Below are positions 45,185 through 52,533 of a stretch of DNA of 64,000 nucleotides, piece after piece. The position numbers and the translations under genes are program-made. A model generated the notes under the pieces. It saw only the letters and a list, made by a program, of their open reading frames with translations, made no database searches and had not been told where the DNA came from. This stretch comes from CALANV01 sp036381615 (GTDB taxonomy: Bacteria > Pseudomonadota > Alphaproteobacteria > CACIAM-22H2): positions 1-64,000 of the forward strand of contig DASVCL010000038.1 of assembly GCA_036381615.1 (NCBI GenBank), written 5' to 3'. Positions within the stretch are counted from its first letter, which is position 1. Every line of letters begins with the position of its first letter.

Positions 45185-46020
45185 GGCCGCCCTCCCTTCG
45201 CAGCTGCCGGCAACGGCGTCGCGGCCGTCGCGAAGAACGCATTCAGAATCTCGTTGAGCCTTTCGGGCTGCTCGGCGGTGGGAATGTGCGCGGCGCCCGG
45301 CACGATCTCGAGGCGGGCGCCGGCGATCGCCGCGCAAAGTTCGCGCGCGGCTTCCGGTGGCGTCGCCGCATCCTGGTCGCCCACCACGACCAGGGTCGGG
45401 CACTTGATGTTCGCGTCGTCCGGCCGCAGGTCGGCATCGCGGATGGCAAGGCAGCAGCCGATGTATCCGTCGGCCGGGGTCCGCGTGAGCATGTTGGCGA
45501 ACCCCCGTGCCGCATCGGCATGGTCCGCGAGGAACCGCGGCGTGAACCACCGCGCCAGCACGCCCTGCGCGATGCCGCCGAGGCCGCTCTTGCGAATTCC
45601 CGAAATTCGCTCGTCCCACAGGCTCGGCGGACCGATCCGGCTCGCCGTGTCGCACAGCACGAGGGAAATCACGCGATCGGGCGCCTTGGCCGCCAGGCGC
45701 TGGCCGACCATGCCGCCGATCGAAAGCCCGCAGAAATGGACCTGTCTGATTCCCAGCACGTCGAGCAGGGCCAACGCATCGTCGGCGAGCTGGTCGATCG
45801 TGTAACCGCTGCTCCCCTCCGGCACCGGCGGGCAGTCGGTCAGGCCATGGCCGCGCATGTCGTACCGCAGGATCCGGAATCGATCCCCGAGCGAACGCGC
45901 CTGCGGGTCCCAAACGTGAAAATTGGTCCCCAGCGAGTTCGCGAACATGATGGTCGGACGATCCGACGGTCCGACGAGGTCGTAATGGACCGTAAGATCC
46001 GCGGCCCGCACGAAAGCCAT
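45181..46020 (-). CDS. pcaD: 3-oxoadipate enol-lactonase
   Basis: A 279-residue alpha/beta hydrolase that opens the enol-lactone to 3-oxoadipate. The nucleophile elbow GLSIGG (in VHFCGLSIGGMVGQ), the catalytic Asp (VVVGDQDAATPPE) and His (PGAAHIPTAEQP) are visible. The ATG at 46020 follows GGGAGGA. It is the first gene of the operon. The further steps to succinyl-CoA (pcaIJ, pcaF) are not in the window. Confidence 0.95.
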   Translation of the reverse strand: MAFVRAADLTVHYDLVGPSDRPTIMFANSLGTNFHVWDPQARSLGDRFRILRYDMRGHGLTDCPPVPEGSSGYTIDQLADDALALLDVLGIRQVHFCGLSIGGMVGQRLAAKAPDRVISLVLCDTASRIGPPSLWDERISGIRKSGLGGIAQGVLARWFTPRFLADHADAARGFANMLTRTPADGYIGCCLAIRDADLRPDDANIKCPTLVVVGDQDAATPPEAARELCAAIAGARLEIVPGAAHIPTAEQPERLNEILNAFFATAATPLPAAAKGGRP

Positions 46021-46382
46021 TCTTGCGTCCTCCCCTTTCACCTGCCCCGCAACTTTCCCGAAGCCGGGCGTTGAAGTCCAGCGCGACAGATCCAGCGCGG
46101 AGAGGTGGATGCCGGACAAGAAGATATTCCGGGTGCGACACCATTTCTTCATATGAACGCTGCGTGCCGCAAGACGGGTGCCCGCCGCAAACGTCGCCCT
46201 CGACGTGAATGCGCCGGCGTTTCGCGTCAGCGTGGCGGACATGGTCGCGCGCTTCCTGCCGGAACGCCGTCGCGCGGCATGCCGTATCAGTCCGGCCCGC
46301 GTTGCGCAGGGCGGCGCTGAATGATGCGAAACGTTTGCCGTCGCGAAGAGGATTCGCCGGCGACGACGGCGACAGCCGGGGG

Positions 46383-46466
46383 TTGACGCACGGCCCCGTT
46401 CGTGGTGTCGTCGGGGCCGGATCAGTGCGCCCGCCGGGTCGAACGGCCCTGGCGGGCGTTTCATTT
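46383..46466 (+). promoter_or_regulatory. Promoter-plus-hairpin element, copy 3 (orphan)
   Basis: TTGACG (46383..46388), inverted repeat GGCCCC/GGGGCC (46392..46397, 46413..46418), GGATCA, then TGCGCCCGC beginning 43 bases from the -35 start, and a strong hairpin CGCCCGCC-GGG/CCC-GGCGGGCG (46428..46458) followed by TTTCATTT. Order, spacing and words match prophage copy 1 (42 bases) and copy 2 (43 bases). The -10 position reads TGTCGT, a poor match. It reads into a repeat-filled gap, not into a gene. Confidence 0.55.
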
Positions 46467-46485
46467 GGACCGGCCCCGCGGGCGT

Positions 46486-46800
46486 CGCTGTCCCAGTGTC
46501 CCACACGTCCCGGTGTCCCACTGTCCCAGCGTCGCGTGCGACTTGCCGCCTGCGAACGACGGCGCGGTGCCCCGCGCGGGCAGCTGTCCCACTGTCCCGG
46601 CGTCCTGGTGTCCGGGTGTCCCACCGTTCCGGCGTCCGGTGTCCCACCCGTCCCGCAGAACGGGCGCGACGCCGGCCCTCGCGACACGAGGCAACGCATT
46701 GAGCCATCAGCCGGATTCGCGGCCGGCGCTGGTCCCGGCCGGGTGGGTGGGACAGTGGACCGCATGTCCCAGGGACACTGTCCGGGAACGCCACTAAGCA
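46486..46800. repeat. Degenerate TGTCCCA tandem repeat
   Basis: The 7-base word TGTCCCA (or one-base variants such as TGTCCCG) recurs at about 46489, 46497, 46514, 46522, 46585, 46593, 46617 and 46640, mostly with a period of 8 bases, for example TGTCCCAC TGTCCCGG CGTCCTGG TGTCCGGG at 46585..46616. From 46746 it appears inverted (TGGGACAG) and once more direct (ATGTCCCA). No open frame uses it. Confidence 0.7.
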
Positions 46801-46918
46801 ACCGGGCCGGAACCGCCGAACTCACGTATCCGACAGGCGGACTCCCTCCTGCCCGACTGTGCCCTCGTCTGGACATGGCACCACGCTTTCGTGGCGGCTG
46901 TGACCGGTTCACCCGGCG

Positions 46919-47656
46919 CTAGCCCGCGGCCGTGACGGCGCCACCCAGGAAAAGCTGGCCGATGCGCGGGTCGGCGAGAATCGTGCTGGCGCGATCCATC
47001 ATCCGGGTCCGCCCCAGCTCGAGCACGATGCCGAAGTCCGACAGTTGAAGCGCGCTTTTCGCGTTCTGCTCCACCATCAGGATGGAGACCCCTCTGGCCC
47101 GAAGCTCCGTCAGGATTCCGAAGATCTCCTGCACCATGATCGGCGACAGCCCGATCGACGGCTCGTCGATCAGCACGAGCGTCGGCTCGAGCAGCAGGCC
47201 GCGGGCGATCTCCAGGATCTTCTGCTCGCCGCCGCTCAGTGTCGACGCCTGCTGGTTCGCCTTGCGCCGCAGCACCGGGAAACGCGTCATGGCGGCTTCC
47301 ATGCGCGCCGGAAGGTCGTCGATCCGTTTCGCGGCGACGCCGCCGAGTTCGAGATTGTGGCGAACGGTCAGTTCGGGAAAGATGTTCCGCCCCTGCGGTA
47401 TGTAGCATATGCCGAGCTCGAGGAGCCGCCGCGGCTCCGAATTCGTGATCTCACGTCCGTCGAAGACGATCTTTCCGTCCGTCGCGCGAAGCAGCCCGAA
47501 CACCGTCTTGAAGACGGTCGACTTCCCCGCCCCGTTGGGCCCGATGATGGTCGTTATGGCGCCGCGCGGAACCTTGAACGTCGTTCCGTTCAGGATCGTC
47601 ATCTTGCCGTACCCGGCGACGACGCCGTCGAGCTCGAGAATCGGGTTACTGTCCAA
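46919..47656 (-). CDS. livF: Branched-chain-amino-acid-type ABC transporter, ATPase LivF
   Basis: A 245-residue ATP-binding subunit. Walker A is IGPNGAGKST, the signature is LSGGEQ, and Walker B LVLIDEPSIGL. The text ICYIPQGRNIFPELTVRHNL is the LivF hallmark. It starts with TTG at 47656, inside the end of livG (11-base overlap), since no other start is nearby. It powers the importer together with LivG. Confidence 0.93.
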   Translation of the reverse strand: MDSNPILELDGVVAGYGKMTILNGTTFKVPRGAITTIIGPNGAGKSTVFKTVFGLLRATDGKIVFDGREITNSEPRRLLELGICYIPQGRNIFPELTVRHNLELGGVAAKRIDDLPARMEAAMTRFPVLRRKANQQASTLSGGEQKILEIARGLLLEPTLVLIDEPSIGLSPIMVQEIFGILTELRARGVSILMVEQNAKSALQLSDFGIVLELGRTRMMDRASTILADPRIGQLFLGGAVTAAG

Positions 47657-48389
47657 GGTAGGCCTCGACGACCTTGGGGTTGCGCTGGATCTCCTCAGGC
47701 GTGCCCTCGGCGATGATCCGCCCCTCCGCGAGCACCAGAATCCGGCTGCACAGCGACATCACGAATTCCATGTTGTGCTCGATGACGACGAACGTCGCCT
47801 TCTCGCGCTCGTTGATGGCACGCAGCCGGTCGCGGAGATCGGCGAGCATCGTGAGATTGACGCCGCCCGCCGGCTCGTCGAGCAGCACGAGCCGCGGCCC
47901 CGCCATGAAGGCCATCGCAACGTCCAGGAGCTTCTGCTGTCCGTAGCTCAGGCTGCCTGCCCTCTCGTGCGCCAGGTGATCGAGCCGGAAGAAGCCGAGC
48001 ATCCGGTCCGCGGCGGCCGACAGGCCGGCGTCCCGGCGGCCGAACAGCCGCGACATCATCGAACCCTGGTGCTCCTGGCCCGCGAGGATCAGGTTCTCGC
48101 GCACGGATAGCTGCGGGAACACCTGCAGCAACTGAAACGTCCGGCTTATGCCGAGACGATTGAGGTCGCACGGCCGCATGCCCGTGACGATGCGCCCGTC
48201 GATCTTGACCTCGCCCGAGCTAGGCCGAAGCTGGCCCAGGATGCAGTTGAACAGCGTCGATTTTCCGCTGCCGTTCGGCCCGATGATGCCGAGAATCTCG
48301 CCCTCGCGAACGTCGAACGACACGCCATCGACGGCGTGGATGCCGCCGAAGCTCTTGCGAAGGTCTCTGACCTCGAGGACCGCCTTCAT
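47646..48389 (-). CDS. livG: Branched-chain-amino-acid-type ABC transporter, ATPase LivG
   Basis: A 247-residue subunit: Walker A IGPNGSGKST, LivG-type RTFQLLQVFPQLSVRENLIL, a LSYGQQ signature and Walker B LVLLDEPAGGVN. The start at 48389 overlaps the stop of livM by four bases. The context of quiC and pca genes suggests that the importer takes up an aromatic or hydroaromatic acid, as do other Liv-type systems beside such genes. Confidence 0.93.
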   Translation of the reverse strand: MKAVLEVRDLRKSFGGIHAVDGVSFDVREGEILGIIGPNGSGKSTLFNCILGQLRPSSGEVKIDGRIVTGMRPCDLNRLGISRTFQLLQVFPQLSVRENLILAGQEHQGSMMSRLFGRRDAGLSAAADRMLGFFRLDHLAHERAGSLSYGQQKLLDVAMAFMAGPRLVLLDEPAGGVNLTMLADLRDRLRAINEREKATFVVIEHNMEFVMSLCSRILVLAEGRIIAEGTPEEIQRNPKVVEAYLGQ

Positions 48390-49375
48390 CGGGTGGCCCC
48401 GTTTGCCGCAACCGTTGCGGCCCGGTCGAGCTTTCGTCGATGCATCTCCAGCATGCGGTCGACCAGACCGAGAAGCCCGGTCGGGCAGAACGCCAGCAGC
48501 ACCATCACGGCGGCGGCGTAGAAGATCAGATAGAATCCCTCGGTGAAGCGCAGCCACTCGGGCAGAAAGACGGCAACCAGGGCGCCGACGAACGGGCCGA
48601 AGAAATAGCCGGCGCCGCCGACGATCACCATCAGCAGAAGGTTCAGCGACAGCCCGAGCGAGAACGGGGTCGGATCGACGAACTGAACGAGCGGCGCGTA
48701 CAGGGCGCCGGCGAACCCGCCCAGCCCTGCGCCCGTGGCAAAGGCGACCAGCGTGTAGCGGCGGGTGTCGACGCCGAGCGAGGCCGCGCGCAACGCGTTT
48801 TCGCGCAGCGCGACGAAGGCGCGTCCCCATGGCGACTGCACCAGCCACCACGCCGCCGCCGAGATGACCGCCAGGACGGCGAGACAGAAATAGTAGAAGT
48901 CGCGTGCCGCTGCCGTCGACCAGCCGAACACGTTCGGCCTCGGAATTCCGACGATGCCGGAGATCCCGTTGGTCAGCCAGACTTCGTTGCGGAAGATCAG
49001 GTAGGCGAGCGTCGTGAAGGCCAGCGTGACAAACGCAAGATAATGGTGCTGCACGCGGAGCGCCGGATAGCCGAGGCCCCAACCGATACCGAAGCAGAGA
49101 ACACCCGACAGCAGGAAAGCCAGGCCGAACGGCCAGCCGCCGGTCGTCAGCAGGGCCGTCGTGTACGCGCCGACACCGACGAACGCGGCCTGGGCAAGCG
49201 ACACCTGACCGGCGTAGCCGACCGTCAGATTGAGCCCGATCGCGGCGATCGTCATGACCGCCCAGAGGCTCAGGACATAGATGCCGTAGGATTTCAGGCC
49301 GAACGGCGCCGCGACCAAAACCGCGGCAGCCAGGATGATCAGCACCCGTTCGACGACGTTCCGCGACGGCGTCAT
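48386..49375 (-). CDS. livM: Branched-chain-amino-acid-type ABC transporter, permease LivM
   Basis: A 329-residue inner membrane permease with about ten hydrophobic segments. The LivM signature GLNLTVGYAGQVSLAQAAFV occurs near residue 50 and WGRAFVALRENALRAASLGV is the coupling loop. It ends with a basic tail. Overlaps livH and livG by four bases each. Confidence 0.93.
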   Translation of the reverse strand: MTPSRNVVERVLIILAAAVLVAAPFGLKSYGIYVLSLWAVMTIAAIGLNLTVGYAGQVSLAQAAFVGVGAYTTALLTTGGWPFGLAFLLSGVLCFGIGWGLGYPALRVQHHYLAFVTLAFTTLAYLIFRNEVWLTNGISGIVGIPRPNVFGWSTAAARDFYYFCLAVLAVISAAAWWLVQSPWGRAFVALRENALRAASLGVDTRRYTLVAFATGAGLGGFAGALYAPLVQFVDPTPFSLGLSLNLLLMVIVGGAGYFFGPFVGALVAVFLPEWLRFTEGFYLIFYAAAVMVLLAFCPTGLLGLVDRMLEMHRRKLDRAATVAANGATR

Positions 49376-50250
49376 ACCGTTCGCTCCTCGGCCCGGCCCA
49401 GGAGTCCCTGTGGGCGGAACAGGATGACGGCGATCAGGACGAACAGAGGAATCGCGCCGCGATACTGGGCCGAGAGATAGGCTGCGGCGAAGTTGTCGAC
49501 GAGGCCGAGGAGAAGCCCGCCGGCGATCGCGCCCCTCACCTGATTGAATCCGCCGACGATGGCCGCGATGAAGGCGGCGAGACCCAGCGTCTCCCCGTTC
49601 GAGAACTTGGCGAGATAGACCGGCGTGATGAGAAGGGATGCAAGCGTCACCAGCGCGGCATTGATCAGAAACGTGTAAAGGATCATCCGCTCGACCGCGA
49701 TCCCGAGGATGCGGGCCACGGTCGGATTCTGGGCCGTCGCCTGCATCGCGCGCCCGGTTCTGGTATGCGACAGGAACAGTTGCAGCGCGCCGACGGCAAC
49801 GACGGCGACGATCAGGATGGCGACGTCCTGCAACGAAATCACGGCTCCGGCGATGCTCAGGTTGCCGGCCGGGACAAGCGACGGGAAGGGTTGGGCTTCC
49901 GCGCTGTAGAATTCCTTGACCGACTCCTTCAGGAACAGACCGAAGGCGATCGTCGCGATGACGAGCGGCAGGACGCCGTGCCGCAGCATCGGATCCACCA
50001 GCAGCTTCTTGAACATCGCCCCCAGGATCAGCAGCGCCGCCGCGAGCCCGGCCAGGATGGCGAGCCAGAACGGAAGCTCGGCAATGTTCATCGCCGCCAA
50101 AATGAGGAAGGCCGGCAGCATGACGAACTCGCCCTGCGCGAAATTGATCGTCTGCGAGGTCTGCCAGAGCAGCGTGAACCCGATCGCCACCAGCGCATAG
50201 ATGGCGCCCGTGGCGAGACCGGCGATGAGAAGCTGAAAGATGTCCGCCAT
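49372..50250 (-). CDS. livH: Branched-chain-amino-acid-type ABC transporter, permease LivH
   Basis: A 292-residue permease starting MADIFQLLIAGLATGAIYAL. LivH features are FTLLWQTSQTINFAQGEFVM near residue 30, HTRTGRAMQATAQNPTVARI (coupling loop) and GFNQVRGAIAGGLLLGLVDN. About eight membrane segments. It starts 53 bases after the binding-protein stop, separated by a perfect hairpin. Confidence 0.93.
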   Translation of the reverse strand: MADIFQLLIAGLATGAIYALVAIGFTLLWQTSQTINFAQGEFVMLPAFLILAAMNIAELPFWLAILAGLAAALLILGAMFKKLLVDPMLRHGVLPLVIATIAFGLFLKESVKEFYSAEAQPFPSLVPAGNLSIAGAVISLQDVAILIVAVVAVGALQLFLSHTRTGRAMQATAQNPTVARILGIAVERMILYTFLINAALVTLASLLITPVYLAKFSNGETLGLAAFIAAIVGGFNQVRGAIAGGLLLGLVDNFAAAYLSAQYRGAIPLFVLIAVILFRPQGLLGRAEERTV

Positions 50251-50260
50251 CGGTCGGAGC

Positions 50261-50291
50261 GGCCCGCCGGCCCGAAGGCGGCCGGCGGGCC
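50261..50291 (-). terminator. Strong hairpin between binding-protein gene and livH
   Basis: A perfect 12-base stem, GGCCCGCCGGCC at 50261..50272 and GGCCGGCGGGCC at 50280..50291, with a 7-base loop and no T run. Such hairpins after binding-protein genes keep the upstream mRNA stable and reduce expression of the permeases, as known for malE. Confidence 0.7.
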
Positions 50292-50303
50292 GTCATGTAA
50301 GCC

Positions 50304-51440
50304 CTATTTCGCGAGCTTCGGCAGCACCTGGATGATGCGCTGTTTGCCGCCGGCCACTTCGGCAAGGAAGCTCACGCGATCGACATCGCCCTTCTCATCC
50401 CAGGTCGTGTCGATCAGGATACCGGGCTCGGCGGCCGTTTCGATCGTCGCCCCGTGCATGGCCTTGGCGAGCGCCTTCCTGTCGAACTTGCCGATCCGCT
50501 CGGTCATGTATTTGACGGCGTAGACCGCCGAATAGGCTTTGATCGCGTTGTGGTCGGGCACGTACCCGAACCGCTTCTCGAACCGCCCGCGAAACGCCTT
50601 GATCGTCTCCATCGGTGCATCGGCGGACAGGCCCACGTGACCGCGCACGCCGTTGGCGGCGTCGCCGGCGAGTTCGATCACCTTCTGGTTCAGGAGCGTC
50701 GTTTCGCCGATCAGGGGCACGTTGACGCCCTGCTTGCGGGCCTCGCGCAGGAAGCGGGCGCTTTCCTCCTCGTTCGTATAGACGAAGATGATGTCGGGAT
50801 TGGCGCTTTTCGCCTTCACGACGTCGGCGGCGAAGTCTGCCTGGCCCGATTCGGTCGAGATGTCCGCGACGATCTCGATGCCGCGCGCCTTCATCTCCTT
50901 GACGAAGGAGTCGCGGCCCCCCTTGCCGAAGTCGTTGTTGACGTAGATGACCGCCACGCGCTTTGCCTTGAGATCGTCGGCGATGTAATTGGCGATCTTG
51001 GGCATGCTCGCGGCCTGGCTGAGCGACGTACGGAACAGATAGGGGTTGCCGGCCTGGGTGATGTCGGCGGCCTCCGCGCCGACGAACTGCGGCACTTCGG
51101 CCTGCTGGGCCAGAATATTGTTGACCTTGACCGAGCCCGAGAAGATCGGCCCCAGGATCACGTACGGATTCTCGTCGAGTGCCTTCTGCACCTGGGCGCG
51201 CGAAATGCCGGGATTGGTCTGCGTGTCGTAATGCGAAAGCTCGATCTTCCGGCCGAGAATTCCGCCCTTGGCATTGATCTCCTCGACGGCGAGTTCGACC
51301 CCGTTCTTCCAGTTCGTGCCGACGGTCGCCCCGGCACCCGACAGTTCGATCACGTCCGCGAACTTGACGGGATCGGCCGCCATCGCGCCCGGAATGCCGA
51401 TCACGGCGGCAACGAGTGCCGACAAGACGATGCGCCTCAT
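50304..51440 (-). CDS. Periplasmic binding protein of the Liv-type importer
   Basis: A 378-residue substrate-binding protein of the Leu/Ile/Val-binding family. The signal peptide is MRRIVLSALVAAVIGIPGAM followed by AADPVKFADVIELSGAGAT. ATG at 51440 has the better distance to GGGAGG than the one at 51443. Pattern blocks are NGVELAVEEINAKGGILGRK, GPIFSGSVKVNNILAQQAEV and IYVNNDFGKGG. Ligand is probably an aromatic or hydroaromatic acid by context only. Confidence 0.92.
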   Translation of the reverse strand: MRRIVLSALVAAVIGIPGAMAADPVKFADVIELSGAGATVGTNWKNGVELAVEEINAKGGILGRKIELSHYDTQTNPGISRAQVQKALDENPYVILGPIFSGSVKVNNILAQQAEVPQFVGAEAADITQAGNPYLFRTSLSQAASMPKIANYIADDLKAKRVAVIYVNNDFGKGGRDSFVKEMKARGIEIVADISTESGQADFAADVVKAKSANPDIIFVYTNEEESARFLREARKQGVNVPLIGETTLLNQKVIELAGDAANGVRGHVGLSADAPMETIKAFRGRFEKRFGYVPDHNAIKAYSAVYAVKYMTERIGKFDRKALAKAMHGATIETAAEPGILIDTTWDEKGDVDRVSFLAEVAGGKQRIIQVLPKLAK

Positions 51441-51524
51441 CATGTTCCTCCCTTTCACGTCTGATTGAGCGGGCCCGAATCCGCCGCGGTATCGCGGCGC
51501 GCTGATTCAGTGTTTTCTGAATTC

Positions 51525-51555
51525 ACCCGATAGCTATTCGGGTACGGCGAGTCAA
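51525..51555 (-). promoter_or_regulatory. Importer promoter with overlapping operator
   Basis: On the minus strand TTGACT (51550..51555), a 17-base spacer, and TATCGG (51527..51532). An inverted repeat with 6-base arms, ACCCGA/TCGGGT (51525..51530 and 51538..51543), overlaps the -10 box, a position that a bound repressor would block. It is 87 bases before the binding-protein ATG. The GntR-family regulator encoded next door is the obvious candidate to bind it. Confidence 0.6.
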
Positions 51556-51603
51556 CGTTCTTGCCGGCGTCCTGCGGCGATCGCGCAACCGATACCCGAA
51601 CGG

Positions 51604-52359
51604 CTATTTCTTTCCCTGCGCCGCGCGGCGGCGTCGCGGTCCGCGACGCTTCGGCTCCGGACGGCGGGCGAGATCCTCCTCGGCATAAAGCTCGGCGCCC
51701 TTGGTGATGTGGGAGGACAGCACCGCGACCAGCCGGTCGGCGTCGCGCGCGAGCGCGGCGTCCAGAATTTCGCGATGCTCGCGCCGCGACTGGTCGCGCG
51801 GGAAATGGCGCACCTGGAAGGCGAGCATGCGATAGCGCAGGCTCTGATCGTACATGGCGCTGTGAAACGTCAACAGCCAGCGGGAACCGCAGGCCGAAAC
51901 GAGCGCGCTGTGGAATTCGCGGTTGTATGCCTCGAGCATCGGGCCGAAGCGCTTGGGATCGCTTTCGATGACGTCTTCGATCCGCGACAGCTTGTGGTAG
52001 GCCGCGACCACCCGTGACTCCCAGTCGAGATCGGCGCGCCGGATCGACAGTCGCGCGGCATGACACTCCAGCAGGGTGCGTACCTCCGTGATGTCCCGCA
52101 GATCGGCGAGCGACGCCGGCACGACCATGAAGCCGCGCTGCCCCTCGTTGGCGACCAGGCCTTCCGATACGAGACGCGACAGGGTCTCGCGAAGCGTGCT
52201 GACGCTGGCATCGTAATGCCGGCGCAACGACTCCAGCTTCAGCTTGTCGCCGGGCCGGTAGACGCCCAGCAGGATGTCGTTGCGGATCCGGCCATAGATC
52301 GCCTCGGTCAGCGTCGCAGGCTGGTTGGCGCCGTCGGGTTCTCTCGGGAAACCCTCCAT
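51604..52359 (-). CDS. GntR-family transcriptional regulator (FadR subfamily)
   Basis: A 251-residue regulator. Start MEGFPREPDGANQPATLTEA at 52359. The N-terminal winged helix (IYGRIRNDILLGVYRPGDKL, then LRRHYDASVSTLRETLSRLV) and the all-helical FCD ligand domain (RTLLECHAARLSIRRADLDW, then YNREFHSALVSACGS with metal-binding His) are complete. The tail is strongly basic (RRPEPKRRGPRRRRAAQGKK), which is unusual. It lies between the importer and the divergent quiC gene, and is the likely local controller. Confidence 0.9.
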   Translation of the reverse strand: MEGFPREPDGANQPATLTEAIYGRIRNDILLGVYRPGDKLKLESLRRHYDASVSTLRETLSRLVSEGLVANEGQRGFMVVPASLADLRDITEVRTLLECHAARLSIRRADLDWESRVVAAYHKLSRIEDVIESDPKRFGPMLEAYNREFHSALVSACGSRWLLTFHSAMYDQSLRYRMLAFQVRHFPRDQSRREHREILDAALARDADRLVAVLSSHITKGAELYAEEDLARRPEPKRRGPRRRRAAQGKK

Positions 52360-52459
52360 ATGCGTGCCGTACCTCCCTTTACCCCATGCGGAAGTCCCGC
52401 GCGCGGGATTGTTGCCGTTTCGTTGCGTTACAGCAAGGAAACCGCCACCCCGGATCAAG

Positions 52460-52533
52460 GGCCGTAACCGATGTAGAGCCTTTTTATCCGATTAAATACG
52501 TAATATCATATTTTTGTCGCTAGGGAGGTTCAA
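52460..52533. promoter_or_regulatory. AT-rich divergent promoter region of gntR and quiC
   Basis: A short stretch far richer in A and T than anything around it (from about 52485), containing TTTTTATCCG, ATTAAATACGTAATATCAT and the palindrome TACGTA. It ends in GGGAGG, the ribosome site of quiC. It must carry the quiC promoter and, towards the left, the regulator promoter. The ACCCGA operator motif of the importer promoter is not present. Confidence 0.5.

Larger units (their letters stand above)
46021..46918. other. 898-base non-coding gap between pcaD and the importer
   Basis: No plausible gene. From left: the leader of pcaD (to about 46130), an unremarkable stretch, a third copy of the promoter-plus-hairpin element (46383..46466), then a degenerate tandem repeat based on TGTCCCA (46486..46655) with a short inverted copy (46746..46783). 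Open frames here are products of the high GC content. Confidence 0.6.

Noticed and set aside
46209..46922. A 237-residue open frame in the gap before pcaD
   Set aside because: It runs through the TGTCCCA repeats and the orphan element, and its product is low-complexity basic sequence.
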